A stretch of 64,000 bases of DNA, taken from the NCBI RefSeq assembly GCF_002127325.2, contig NC_035444.2:32380904-32444903 (forward strand). The letters are read 5' to 3'. The position numbers and the translations under genes are program-made. The notes beneath the pieces were generated by a model. That model saw only the letters and a list, made by a program, of their open reading frames with translations. It was not told where the DNA came from and ran no database searches. Source of the stretch: Helianthus annuus. Lineage: Eukaryota; Streptophyta; Magnoliopsida; Asterales; Asteraceae. This document shows, in pieces, positions 30,674 to 42,447 of this stretch. Every line of letters starts with the position of its first letter. Position 1 is the first letter of the stretch.

Positions 30674-33600
30674 ACTGGAATAAATGAGGGTATTTTCGCT
30701 TCATTTCTGATTCCAGCTCCCAAGTGTATTCTGGTCCTCTCTTTGAATTCCATTTGACCTTGACCAACACTAGTCGCTTGTGCTTGAGAAACTTGACTTT
30801 TCTATCTTCGATTTGTAGTGGTTTCTCTACGAACTTCAACTTTTCGTTTACCTCTACATCTTGAAGAGGTACTACCAGGGATTCATCGGATAAACATTTC
30901 TTGAGGTTGGATACATGAAATACATCATGTACTCCAGATAATTCTTCTGGTAGTTATAGACGATAAGCAACTGGTCCTATTCGTTGAACTACTGGAAATG
31001 GTCCTACGTATCTTGGACTCAGCTTTCCTTTCTTACCGAATCGTACTACTCCTTTCCAAGGAGAGACTTTCAAAAGTACTTTATCTCCGACTTGAAATTC
31101 TAACGGCTTGCGGCAATTGTCTGCATAGCTCTTTTGACGATCTCGAGCCGTTTTCAGTTTTTCCTTGATCTGAGTTATTTTGTCAGTTGTTTCTTGTACA
31201 ATCTCAGGACCTGATAATTGACTTTCTCCTATCTCTGCCCAACAGACTAGGGTTCTGCACTTACGTCCATACAGAGCCTCAAATGGAGCAGTTTCAATGC
31301 TTGAATGATAGCTGTTGTTATAGGAGAATTCAATTAAAGGTAGGTGACTATCCCAGTTTCCACCAAAATCTATCACACATGCTCGAAGCATGTCTTCCAA
31401 AGTTTGTATCGTCCTTTCACTTTGCCCGTCTGTTTGTGGATGATATGCAATACTTAGATTTAGTCGAGTTCCCATTGCTTTCTGAAAACTAGTCCAGAAA
31501 TGGGAAGTGAAACGACTATCTCTATCTGATACAATGGAGAGCGAAACTCCATGTAAGGATACCACTTCGTCTATGTACAGCTGGGCCAACCTTTCCATGC
31601 TAAAGGTTTCTTTCATTGGTAGGAAATGAGCTGATTTGGTTAATCGGTCCACGATTACCCAAATTGCATCATTACCTTTTCTGGTTTTGGGTAACTTGGT
31701 AACAAAATCCTTTGTTATGAGTTCCCATTTCCATACAGGCATTTCTAGTTGTTGTAGTAGTCCGGAAGGTTTCTGATGTTCGGCCTTTACTTGCGAACAG
31801 GTTAGACACTTAGACACGTATTTGGCTATATCCTTTTTCATTCCTATCCACCAAAAATTGTTTCTTAAATCTTGGTACATCTTATTATTTCCTGGGTGCA
31901 TAGTATACCTAGACTTGTGGGCTTCTTCTAAAATCTTATTTGTTAATTCTCCCTGCTTAGGTATCCAAATTCGTTTCTTGTGGAATCTCCAAATTCCATC
32001 ATTTCCTTGTTCTAGTTCTTTTATATAACCTTTCATTCCTTCAGCATCATCTTTGATTGCTGTTTTCTGAACTTCCTTGATTCGTTCCATTAAATCTACT
32101 TGTAGATTTAATCTAAGAGCACGGACGCGTTTTTGTTTCTCATGATATTTACGACTTAAGGCATCTGCGACTACGTTCGCCTTTCCTTTGTGATACTGAA
32201 TATCACAGTCGTAATCACTTAGGATTTCCATCCATCTTCTTTGCCTCATAGTTAATTCTTTTTGCCCGAATATGTACCTTAAACTTTTATGATCTGTATA
32301 AACAGTAAACTTACTCCCATACAGATAATGTCTCCAAATCTTAAGGGAAAAAATTATGGCTCCTAATTCTAAATCATGAGTCGTATAATTCTCTTCGTGC
32401 TTTTTCAATTGTCTAGAAGCATACGCAATTACCTTCTTGCGTTGCATTAACACACATCCGAATCCTAACTTTGAAGCATCACAATATACTTCAAAATCTT
32501 CTGTTCCTTCAGGTAAGGCTAAGATTGGTGCATTCGTCAATCGGTGTTTTAAAATCTTAAAAGCTTCTTCTTGTTTAGGTCCCCATTCAAACTTAACAGT
32601 TTTACAGGTCAGCTTAGTTAAAGGTATAACTATCTTAGAAAAATCCTTAATAAATCTTCTGTAGTATCCAGCTAAGCCTAGAAAACTTCTAATTTCCATA
32701 GCTGTTTGTGGGACTTTCCATTTCGTGATTGCTTCTATCTTAGCATGATCTACATGAATTCCTTCGTGATTTACCACATGACCTAAGATTTGCACTTCTT
32801 GCAGCCAAAATTCACATTTTGAAAATTTAGCATAAAGCTTCTCTTTTCTTAACAAAGTTAAGAGTGCGTGTAAGTGCTCACAATGTTCCTTTTGACATAT
32901 GGAGTAAATAAGTATATCGTCGATGAAAACGATCACAAATTTATCCAAGTATGGTTTACAGATTCGATTCATCATGTCCATGAATGCTGCAGGTGCATTT
33001 GCTAATCCAAAGGGCATGACTGTAAACTCATAATGACCATACCTAGTTCTGAAAGCAGTTTTAGGTATGTCCTCTTCTTGTACTTTTAACTGGTGATGTC
33101 CAGATCTTAGGTCTATTTAAGAAAAATACCTAGCGCCTTGGAGTTGATCAAAAAGATCGTCAATCCTAGGTAACGGGTATCGATTCTTAATTGTAACCTT
33201 ATTCAATTCTCTATAATCGATACACATTCTCATTGATCCGTCTTTCTTTTTCACGAACAACACTGTTGCTCCCCAAGGGGACGAACTAGGTTGTATAAAT
33301 CCTTTACTTAATAATTCATCTAATTGCTTTTTCAATTCTAGCATTTCTGTGGGTGCTAATCGATAGGGTGCTTTAGATATTGGTGCAGTACCTTGAATTA
33401 AATGAATTCTAAACTCTACTTCTCTCTCGGGTGGTAATCCAGGTAGTTCTTCTGGAAAAACATCTGGGTATTCTGAGACTACAGGGATGTCCTGAAGTTC
33501 CTTACCTTTAGCGTTGATGATTATGGAAATCATATACACCATTTCTTGTTTTCTCGAATAACTAGCCAATTTCATTACTGAGATGAATTTCAGTGGCTTT

Positions 33601-35166
33601 CGAGGTCTATCTCCTGTAATTAAAATCACTTCTCCTGTGGGAGTTTGAATTTCTATGGAATTCTTATCACATAGGATTCGAGCATGGTTGGCTATTAACC
33701 AATCCATTCCTAGTACCACATCGAATCCGGCTAATTTCATAGGTAATAAGTTTGTAGAAAATTTATGGCCTAATAGTTCTATTTTTCCTTCTTGCAAGAC
33801 TTTATCTATGTTAACAGAATTTCATTCTGCTGTTTCAACCGTAAAAATTTGCCTAAGAGTGGTTAAGGGTAGCTTAAGATCTTGGCAAAATGAAGTATTA
33901 ATAAAACTTTGGTTTGCACCAGAGTCAAATAATACTTTTGCAAACACGTCGTGAACTAGGAACGTACCAGCTATCACATCTGGGATGAGTTCGGCTTCTT
34001 GAGTGGTCAGCTGGAATGCTCGTGCATTCTTCTTGGTTGTTCCGTCGGCTGTTTTTGCTCTATTGTCGGCTGGTTTAGCTAACTTAGGACATTCAGATTG
34101 GAAATGTCCCGTTTCTTTGCAGTTATAACAAACTTTTGTTTTCCTTCTGCAGTCTTCTTCACGATGTCCTCTTGCCTTGCAAAAGTTGCAAATTATATTG
34201 CATTGTCCATAGTGTTTCTTCTTGCAATTTCTGCAGAAAGGAGGTGATGAGGATTGCCCTGTTCCTCGTTTCTTAGTATTACCCACACGAAATCCTTGGG
34301 TAATCTTTTGAGCTACTTCCTTCTTTCGATCTTCTTCTCTTGTGCGTACCAATTCATCAGTTAGGGTATTAGCTAATTCCACAGCATCGTCAATAGTACG
34401 AGGTATCGCAGCTTTAACAATGTTACGGATTTCACTAATTAATCCCCAAATATAACGGGAAATAAGTACCGGTTCTGGCGAAGCCAGTGTTGGTACCACT
34501 CTAGCGTACTCAAAGAATGTCGAAGTATAACCACGACAATCTACACCCGTCATACGGTGATTTAGGAATTTATTGGCCATTAGATCTTTTTCATATTCGG
34601 GACAGAAGTTTCTTTCTACAAGATTCTTAAATTCTTCCCAGCTCATGGCATAGGCTATCCTCCTTCGTTTTGCCTGTAATACTGTGTTCCACCATTCTAA
34701 TGCCCCTTCTTTGAATAGATTTGAAGCATACATGACATGATCCTCTTCGTCACATTTAGTTATTGCAATTACTGCTTCGGTTTTTTCTAACCAACGCAGT
34801 GTTGCAGTTGCCCCTTCGTTACCTGCAAATTCAGTGGGTTTGCAAGCAAGATTCTTTGTAAGTGCAACCGGACGTTGCAGCTTTCATTTTCTTAGGAAGT
34901 GGGGCTTGTCGCGGATTATTATCATGATTGTCATGATTGCTTCCTCCATTTACACTATGGCTAAAATTGTCTTCCTGAGTACGTTTACTAGGAATGATTT
35001 GTTGCGGTTCAACAGGATTCCTAGCAGCAGCCATGATTGCTGGAATAGCATTGGCTATCCCTTGAGTAATGATATTTTCGATATCTTGTCTAGTCATATA
35101 CTGATTTTCCTGGTTTTGCTCAGATTGATTCTCTTCATTGACTGGCTCATTATTAACGTTTTCCAT
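30672..35166 (-). pseudogene. E3 gag-pol polyprotein, broken
   Basis: About 1498 codons from the ATG at 35166 to TAA at 30674-30672. Domains in order: gag (FKEGALEWWNTVL), three Cys/His knuckles (CRNCKKKHYGQC, CNFCKARGHREEDC, CYNCKETGHFQSEC), protease VLFDSGANQSF, RT with FIDDILIYS, RNase [14 protein letters not shown], integrase (CLTC finger; DFVT, SDRDS, SERTI) and a chromodomain-like C-terminus. Damage: a frameshift near 34840-34860, and in-frame stops at 33822-33824, 33117-33119 and 30954-30956 (the last fits CAA to TAA). It is related to but clearly distinct from E1 and E2. Confidence 0.9.
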
Positions 35167-35448
35167 CTGATGATTTTTATAGATATAAACTTATTAGTGT
35201 CAAGTAGTTGCAAATTCAGTAAAATAATTGCACATAATCACAAAATCTTATCACGACACATCTCTAGTCAAAATTGTCGATTTCTCGACTTCTATTTTGG
35301 GGTTGTAAATTATATATATATATGCGTCCATACACACAGTATCTTACAAGGTTTTATTGCCCATTTTACAAAGTTCTATTTTACTACTAATGCTATTATA
35401 CAATCCTACTTCCTTGACTCCATTCTCTTGGTTGTTTAACTGGCAGTC

Positions 35449-36180
35449 CTAGTAACGATGCTCCCTTTCATCGTACTTCCAGGATAGTTGTTCCCCCATC
35501 TCCCTGATCCTATTCACGGTACCTATCATTTCTTCACCGAACTGACGAAGTTCGGCTAAGTTTTCATTGCTCATGGGAGGATTGGGGACTGGTTCTGGAT
35601 CGAATTGAGGAAGGAAGGTGTAGGGATTATTAACTATGCTTTGGAATTGCCAGTCATTTGTCCACCATTCTTCCATTTCGTCGAATGGTCGAGTGTGGAT
35701 TAAAGGGTCCGGAATAGCTGGTTCTAAGTTTAAGGGAAATCGGACTGTGGCCGGGTAAGGGTACAGATTATTACGGATAGGGCTGATAACATCACAGTTT
35801 GCCAGTATACGGTCTATTTCGTCTTGGAATGTGATTTCTCCCGATTGTTTCGAGCTCTCTCCGATCTCTATTCCCTTTTGCCTAATATCTTCCCTTATCT
35901 GTATCTCTGGTTGTTTAGAACTCTCTCCGGTCTCTATTTCCTTCCCTTTACTCACAGGATTTTCTGTTTTAGGAAGTCTCTTAGTTGTTGGTTTCCTTCT
36001 GCGCACTTTCCTCCATCCTACATATCTTCTTCTCTTTTTAGGTTTGGCTTTTTCCAGCGGTGGAGCTTGGAATTCCAGGGGTTCCTCTATGTCAGCAATA
36101 TAACCAGTAAAGTCGTGGGAGACTTCAATTGGCACTGGGTAGAGGTTGAGATTCTGGAATGCTTCCGATATCTCATTCAT
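35449..36180 (-). CDS. E3 upstream ORF b, 243 aa, unknown
   Basis: Open frame between PBS and gag; an in-frame ATG nine codons earlier (36207) would make 252 aa. I recognise no family. It begins MNEISEAFQNLNLYPVP, has a strongly basic patch KKRRRYVGWRKVRRRK that resembles a nuclear localisation or nucleic-acid-binding segment, then two near-repeats (IEIGESSKQ and IETGESSKQ), a Trp-rich acidic block (DEMEEWWTNDWQF), a Pro-rich stretch and a helical C-terminus (FGEEMIGTVNRIREMGEQL). It is undamaged although the gag-pol of the same element has three stops and a frameshift. It shares the general plan of the E1/E2 upstream ORF (basic start, Pro-rich middle, helical end) but no convincing sequence. 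Confidence 0.65.
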   Translation of the reverse strand: MNEISEAFQNLNLYPVPIEVSHDFTGYIADIEEPLEFQAPPLEKAKPKKRRRYVGWRKVRRRKPTTKRLPKTENPVSKGKEIETGESSKQPEIQIREDIRQKGIEIGESSKQSGEITFQDEIDRILANCDVISPIRNNLYPYPATVRFPLNLEPAIPDPLIHTRPFDEMEEWWTNDWQFQSIVNNPYTFLPQFDPEPVPNPPMSNENLAELRQFGEEMIGTVNRIREMGEQLSWKYDEREHRY

Positions 36181-36364
36181 GTTGCATAGCATATATGCAA
36201 AATGCACAAAAATGCTAGGTTAAAACTTTGGAACAAAGTTTTACAAATAAACACTGAAGTTTTATTGCATAGTAATTTGTACAGAGGATAACTGGAAAGA
36301 AACACACTAAAATTTATTTATTTATTGGATAGTGATTTTCTACTAGACCCGATTTATTGGAATT

Positions 36365-36679
36365 TTAAAGGTTTGCATTTTCTGCTACTGTGGCTAGCAT
36401 ATAAAGATTTGCCCATTTTTCGTCTAGTTTATCTTCCCAAGGTGGATTATGGCCTAATTCCTGGATTTCTGGATTAAACCTCACTTTCTTGGCTTGGGGT
36501 TTCCGACTTTTCCTAATAATCGAATTTCTTTTCTCTGGGGTAAGAGGATTTTCATATTGTGCTTTTCGGACAAAAATCCCTTCTTCTAGGTTTGCTGGGT
36601 ATTTAGAGGAAGAAGTTCCTTTTTCCTGGGATGCAGTATCTAATTTGTGGTAGATAGCAGAAAGCTTTTGTTTACCCAT
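36365..36679 (-). CDS. E3 upstream ORF a, 104 aa, unknown
   Basis: First ORF after the PBS. Start chosen at MGKQKLSAIYHKLD; the frame extends 25 codons further upstream to another ATG (36754) through hydrophobic sequence close to the PBS, which looks less likely. The protein is basic (RKSRKPQAKKVRFNPEIQ) and ends in a short acidic-aromatic helix (KLDEKWANLYMLATVAENANL). No family recognised. It lies about 185 bp before ORF b, so the two could be one interrupted gene or two exons. Confidence 0.5.
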   Translation of the reverse strand: MGKQKLSAIYHKLDTASQEKGTSSSKYPANLEEGIFVRKAQYENPLTPEKRNSIIRKSRKPQAKKVRFNPEIQELGHNPPWEDKLDEKWANLYMLATVAENANL

Positions 36680-36793
36680 ACTGTATCTAACAAATAACCA
36701 GTTAAAACACAGAATCACAGAATGACAATTTAATAGAATTAAGTATTTTGTCAAATACTTAATTTATAGGCTTAAATCAGTGGCTCGATCAGT

Positions 36794-36806
36794 GGCTCTG
36801 ATACCA
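36794..36806 (-). other. E3 primer-binding site (initiator tRNA-Met)
   Basis: Minus strand reads TGGTATCAGAGCC, eight bases inside the LTR boundary at 36815. Confidence 0.9.
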
Positions 36807-36814
36807 CATTTTCC

Positions 36815-38260
36815 TGTCACGGCCCTCGGCCCGGTTTGACCCGGTTCAAGAGCCGCGGGGCAGGAATCCCGTGGTATTTAATTTAGGCGACAGCGGAAGT
36901 CTTTTTTTTTAACACATGATCTTTTAATACTGAAAATGCCCGTTTAATAGGTTACATAAAGTTTAGGGATAAAATCCCATAATTTACAATAAGATGATTT
37001 CACAAGGAAATCATTATTTCTCAAAACATGTTTCTTTATTTATTTATATTGAGCCACTTCTCTGAGCTTGTAGTGATTCACGGCACTTTTCTTCGATCAC
37101 AACAGATCACCTGAAACATGTTTGAAAAAGGTTTTGTCAGCGGGGAAATACTGAGTGAATCATTCATTTTACTGAAAACAATCCATTTGTTATAATATAC
37201 AGTATTAAGAGCGATTACAATGTTTCTGATATCAAACCAACTACCCACAGTATTTGTCACTTGACTATCCATTGGCTAGCCCATTTATCCAATGGTGTCT
37301 GTGACTGTGGTCAGATCACCCCTTGGCCACCCGTTTGTCCAAGTGTGACGGGAAACAAGTAATGTATACAAAACCCCACATACCGGCTGTAATATGGTGA
37401 TTACAAAGACTTAATCCCTGTAATTATAACTTTGAAAATAATTTGGAGTTTTGTAAAACAATTGATAAAAAGAGAATGACTCACATTGCAGATTTAACGA
37501 GCAAGATATAAGCCTACTGATTAGCCTTGATTAACCTAATTTAACACAATGCACACACAACGGGTTAGTAACTAATACAGCAGTTACGTCAATTCACGAG
37601 ATTAAACCCTCACAACGATTAACAAGTGCAATACTTAAATATTCCTCGGATTCACAATGAATAACAGAGCATAGTCCGAATTCGAACAGCACTCAAATAT
37701 TCAAATCGAAATCACGACGAATAATCAAAGTATAAGCTCAATTTGAGCAGCACTCGGACAATCGTTGGATAGTTATAATCGATCGGACGTTGAATCGTAA
37801 TAGCGATCGAGTTATTACCCTGATTGCGGCAGCACTTCGTGAATTAGTGTGTGTTGTGAACTGTTTTGCTTATAACTCGACGTACACAGTGAGTTTGTGC
37901 GTCGTTTTAATAACAGAATTCAAGTGCCAAGGTCGGCTATTTATACTGATTTTTGGACAGGCTTACGGACCGTAAGCCACTTCCCTTACGGTCCGTAAGG
38001 GAAGCAGTCTAATTATAGGCTGCCTAGGCTCGGGACTAGCTTGGCTGAATCAACAAATTTAACAAATAAGATTTAACCAACGAGTTCTGTGGATAATCGT
38101 CCAACTAGGGTTTACCCCCTTGAGTTTTAGGGGCCCTGATCCTGATTCTGATTGTTCCAGAATTTTTAGGGTTAATGCAGAATTACTTGGGTGTCTCAAT
38201 TAGGGTTTTCTTAATAGATAATTATTATCCTAATTATGTATTTTAGTGAGAGTTGTTACA
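36815..38260 (-). repeat. E3 5' LTR (1446 bp)
   Basis: Close copy of 29190-30635. A TATA box (minus, GTATAAATAGCC) is at 37936-37946 and palindromes GCTTACGG-ACCGTAAGC and CCTTACGG-TCCGTAAGG at 37959-38001 lie just upstream of it. Non-coding. Confidence 0.9.
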
Positions 38261-38872
38261 GGCAAGCCGTGAATTTACTTTGGAATGGCTTTTTCTGAAG
38301 TGTTGACTTGACTTGGGTAGATTACGTTAAGCTGTTTGAACTTTGCGGTGTAGCCAACATTGTCACCTTTGATTTGCTCGATTTTCCAAAATTCGTCTTC
38401 TAGCTTCTTCGTGTGGAAGACAGTACTCTTTCTTCATGAGATCTTTCAGCTCATCCCAAGAGAGAGTAAGCTGCGGAGATCCCACATTTGTTACGTTCGG
38501 CAGTCCACCATTCGAGTGCTCGCGATTGAAATACTCCGGTGGCACAAGTAGTACGGAAACTATCGGGACACCCACTCAGACGAAGGGTACTTCGATAGAA
38601 TCGAATCACTGGAGCAGTTGGGACACACCTCCTTCACCATCGAATTCCATCGGATCACAGGCTTTGAAGTGTTTGTAGAGGAAAGCAGATTGCGGCGCTT
38701 CCGTCTTAGAGTCTTCCGAGGCTCGAGAGTTGCTGAGAGAGTGCACTTGAGCGACAATGTGAGGAATGAGCTTGGCCACTTCCTTGGTCACAAGTGAGAC
38801 AATCCTCTTATCAGCGCTTCGTTTGGCTCTTCTCCTAGTTGTTCATCTCGAGGTAGAGTCGTTGGAAGGCAT
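38261..38872 (-). pseudogene. E4 gag, N-terminal part
   Basis: Starts at an ATG at about 38872. Motifs of a Ty3/gypsy gag can be read in several frames: VTKEVAKLIPHIVAQV, FLYKHFKACDPMEFDGEGG, and further on SWDELKDLMKKEYCLPHEE. A stop early in the frame and at least two frameshifts break it. It ends at the E3 insertion (target duplication ggcaa) and continues at 29189. Confidence 0.7.
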
Positions 38873-40055
38873 CTAGACAGAGATATATTTTGAGTGAGAT
38901 TCGATCATAATGATTTTTGAGTTTGCGATGCGATTGAGCGCGATCAAACTTGTAGCATGCAATATAATAGATTTCACATAGGAGCCACATAGGAGACACG
39001 AGATTCCTAAGTTCTCACACAATGATTTGCTTGTATTTAGATGTAGATTGTTGTAGTTTATACTTACCCCCATACATATCGGTGTAGAATACGCGAGGAC
39101 GCGATGAGAGGGAGAGAGCGAGAGCGTAAGCGAGTAATTTAGACATTAGTTTTGTTGCGAACATTTGGTCTTCGTTTTAGATTGCGATGACTGTGCGAGT
39201 TGTGCGTTTGGTAAAACGAGGAGCGAAAATTGACAAATCGAGAAATCGATAAGGCGTAAATTAAACACATAAAGCGTATTTAAGTTCATTAAAGCGTAAA
39301 ACCGATGAGTCGTAGGCTTAGCAAGATAATCGGAGTGCCTCGGGTGTTTAGGCGTCGACTACCCAAGGTAACCCAACTATACCCGACAAGTTCGTGCACG
39401 CGCGTTGACCTAGAAGACTCATGCTTCCACTGGGATGCAGCTCATGGCATTCGTCTTCCCAGTCATCGCGTGGCTTGAGTTGTCGTTATAGTCGAGTCCT
39501 TGGTGAGAGCTTTTTGAAAACCATTTTATAGAGAATGGAACGGTTTATTAAGATACGGGTTTCACCCCTGACTTAACAACTTCATTCCTAATTGTGGTTG
39601 TACTCATCGAGTAAATCCGAGATTTCCACTAGAATTTCGAAATGGAGACCTTTGTCGAGATATGGATGTCACTCCTAACTCAACGAAGGGTTCTCGTGCT
39701 AGAAAATGCGCTGAGTGAGCAATCTTATCGAGAGTTCTTGGTTTTCACACCTGGTCTCGACTAGATCACTCGGTTGTGATATGCGAGTATTTTCGAAAAC
39801 GTGTATTGTGTCAGCCTTAGGAAAGGCTAAATAGTATTTCAGCCTTAGGAAAGGCTCCTTCGTGTGAAGCTGTAGTGCGCGGTGCTCACACAAAGTTGTA
39901 GTTTTTAGCAATTTCGATCGAGAGTATCAAGTAGGCCCGTGCAATTCCTACAAAGTTCGCACGAGTCGGCCCGTTGGTACTTAGACTATAGACAAGGTCA
40001 TTTCTAAGACATCGACCCGGACTAGGTCGAGTCTTGCCTAATTCCCTATAGTTAT
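38873..40055 (-). other. E4 untranslated leader
   Basis: About 1.2 kb between PBS and gag with no convincing ORF. GCGA-rich around 38930-39300. A short duplicated phrase (CAGCCTTAGGAAAGGCT) occurs twice at about 39810 and 39840, itself an inverted repeat (AGCCTTAGGAAAGGCT). Nothing else recognised. Confidence 0.5.
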
Positions 40056-40068
40056 GGCTCTGATACCA
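40056..40068 (-). other. E4 primer-binding site (initiator tRNA-Met)
   Basis: Minus strand reads TGGTATCAGAGCC, three bases from the LTR boundary at 40072. Confidence 0.88.
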
Positions 40069-40866
40069 ATTTGTCACACCCCAACCGATGGCGGAATCAT
40101 CGGGGCGCGGCACTATGCGAATCAGATTGCTCAAGAGAATCCATAACAACTATATTACGACCGTATTTAATGCGTTCATTATCCCATACTAATAAACAAT
40201 ACAATCACGTAAGGTATCACAGATTTCTTGTCCTCTCGAACAATACAAATCCGACAACATAGATTTTAGGTGAGTTTCTAGACTTCCTAGCTTGATTTGA
40301 TGTAGACTGCGACTAAACCTGCAACATACGTTAAAACAACGTCAATACAAAAGTATTGGCGAGTATACAAGTTTTGATAGAGTAGCGTAAAAATAGTTCA
40401 AAAGTGCTGCGAATTACCAAATACATAAACGGGATACCTCAACATATATGCAAATAAGACAGATACTACCAGCTAAGTCACTCGAGCTGCGATTGCTATT
40501 CATCCTAACTAGACCCTGTCGGGTGCTATAGTACTATACTAGTTAAGGCGGGACCTCGCGAGTATAAGTCCTAACACATATGTAACTAGCATCACATGTA
40601 AATATGCATAACAGTTATTCGCAAGTGATAAATAGATTGATTGAATAATTCGTTTGATAAGTTCGATTTATTAGGAACGTATGTTACACCCAAAAATGCG
40701 ATTAAAAAGGGTTCGAGTATACTCACAGTGCGAACTTGGTAAGCTAACACACCTTGGTTGGATTGGCGGGAAAGTGCTTGAGATTACCCTGATTACAGAT
40801 CAATTGTGTGAGCGTTGGATAGCGTGTTAATTGGCATCGAGATAAACAAGAAGTGAATGATCATCC

Positions 40867-41013
40867 GATCGGATGCCGGCCCGTTCGGATGGGCTGCCCG
40901 ATCGGCTGGCTGTCCGATCGGTTGGCCTGTCCGATCGGCTGGCCTGTCCGATCGGCTAGTTGTCCGATCGGTTGGCCTGTCCGATCGGCTGACTGTCCGA
41001 TCGACCGGCCTGT
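40867..41013. repeat. E4 LTR array of GATCGG units, 16/17 bp, about 8 copies
   Basis: Units such as GATCGGCTGGCCTGTCC and GATCGGTTGGCCTGTCC, alternating between 16 and 17 bp; GATCGG and GTCC are the constant parts. It lies downstream of the LTR TATA box on the transcribed strand, at the place of the 3950-4310 array in E7. Confidence 0.9.
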
Positions 41014-41699
41014 CCAGCTGTATTTGACAAAGTTTGAAGGTTTTTCGGCGTTTCGGTCGAGACGATGCTGTGTCGTGCTAAACAACTGAAACTCCATCAA
41101 TTTCGACTTGTTCTAACGGCAGGGAACCACCCCGTTCCATCAGATCTGGCCGTTCTTGGCGGTTTTTTGATGTTTAACCCGAAGTCGGTCGTCTCTTTGT
41201 TAGAAACCGGATCTTGTATCAACACGACACTACGAATGAGTCGAAGGTCGGTACAAGCCCCGATTCCATTGGTCTTGAGTGCTTCGAGTGTAAAAGAGTT
41301 GAAAGAACCATCTTTCAATCCTTTTAGTCATGATTGTGTGTAGATTTGTGGGAAAATGTTGTTTGTTCTTGTGGAAATCCTTCGGATCTGAGTTGTTGTT
41401 GGTGGAATGAGGCCAACATTTGAAGTTCATAAGAACTTCATGATGACATCACCCTAGAACACCTCATATTCATTGACTTCATGGTTAAAATTTGAGATTC
41501 AAAAGATAGAAAGGTGGAGGAGTGCGTGTAGATCAAAGAAGTACAAGATTTTAGTTGAAAACTTACAAGAATCGCGAGGAATCGAGAGAAAAAGGTCCAA
41601 GAGCGTCCAGGTCGGTTGAGAGCTGTCACATCGCTGTTCAAGTGATGTGACATGGGATATTTATAGGCAAGAGAGGGGAGGAGGTGAAATGGTGCGTTG

Positions 41700-41776
41700 G
41701 ATCGGATGGCTGTCCGATCGGATGGGCTGTCCGATCGGGTGGGCTGTCCGATCGGATATGCTGTCCGATCGGACAC
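41700..41776. repeat. E4 LTR array of GATCGG units upstream of TATA, about 4.5 copies
   Basis: GATCGGATGGGCTGTCC-type units ending about 30 bp upstream of the minus-strand TATA box, the same position as the 5012-5148 array in E7. Confidence 0.85.
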
Positions 41777-42447
41777 ATTCGATAGAAATGCCATGCGATC
41801 AAACGCCTCAGCTGAGCTGAGTTTTGGCGTCCCGTTTCGATGGTTAGGCGTTGCGATAGGTTGGGTACACATTTTCATCCTCATACATATATTTATTATA
41901 AGTAGCCACGTTGGGTCGTATATACATATACATATTTCCGAGTTGCGATACAATAACCGGGTTTCGTTTCGAATATGCGATTACTTTGCGACGCCTCACG
42001 GTCATCGGGGAGGGTAGAATAGGTCCTCTCTCAATGTCATCGTGAATGTTAATGTGTGTTTTGAGTAATGAGTTGTACTGCGACACATCACGGCTATCAA
42101 GGAGGGTAGTATTGGTCTTCACTCGATATCTCCGTGTTTGTCAGCAAGTACCATGTGATGTGATAGCGATAAAATATGCGATAATATGCGAAAATATTGC
42201 AATATAGCGATGTATGCGATATAGGTACATTATGATCCGAATCTCTGGTGCTAGGCGTAACGAGTATAACGGGTAGTAACAACGCACGAAAGTGCGGGTT
42301 GTTACACGAGTAACAAGGACCACCTTTGTCGGAGCTCCAACCCATCTTTCCTTACTAAACCACACGATCCGACCCGATTCGATTTTGTTAAGGATTCAGT
42401 TACTCACCGACCCGATCCGACCCGTTTTTGTAACGGAAACACGCACA

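Larger units (their letters stand above)
29190..38260 (-). mobile_element. E3: full-length Ty3/gypsy element, broken gag-pol
   Basis: A 9071-bp element on the minus strand with target duplications ggcaa at 29185-29189 and 38261-38265. Reading from the right: 5' LTR, iMet PBS, two upstream ORFs, gag-pol, stop-codon hairpin, PPT, 3' LTR. Both LTRs are 1446 bp at a constant offset of 7625 at their ends, with a few substitutions and two compensating 1-bp length changes (a T run and a C run), so it is older than E1. It lies in the gag of E4, in the same orientation. Confidence 0.9.
27581..42306 (-). mobile_element. E4: decayed Ty3/gypsy element, interrupted by E3
   Basis: Minus strand. The 5' LTR is 42306 to 40072, followed by a tRNA-iMet PBS, a leader of about 1.2 kb and a degenerate gag that is cut by E3 and resumes at 29189. 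Left of gag there is about 900 bp of non-coding, GCGATA-rich sequence before E5 begins at 27580; no pol is seen, so the remainder is lost or lies beyond E5. Its LTR family is the same as solo LTR E7. Right flank cgagt (42307-42311) should be its target duplication, unconfirmed. Confidence 0.7.
40072..42306 (-). repeat. E4 5' LTR (2235 bp)
   Basis: Starts TGTCACACCCCAACC and ends GTTGTTACA, like solo LTR E7; about 460 bp shorter, part of the difference being the repeat arrays. It has a minus-strand TATA box (GCCTATAAATAT) at 41658-41669, a GATCGG array upstream of it (41700-41776) and a second array in the transcribed part (40867-41013). Non-coding. Confidence 0.85.

Noticed and set aside
34834..35439. 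201-residue plus-strand ORF antisense to E3 gag start and leader
   Set aside because: Antisense of a confirmed gag region; hydrophobic composition is typical of reversed AT-rich coding DNA.
35824..36189. Plus-strand ORFs antisense to E3 ORF b
   Set aside because: Shadows of ORF b; no start context or homology.
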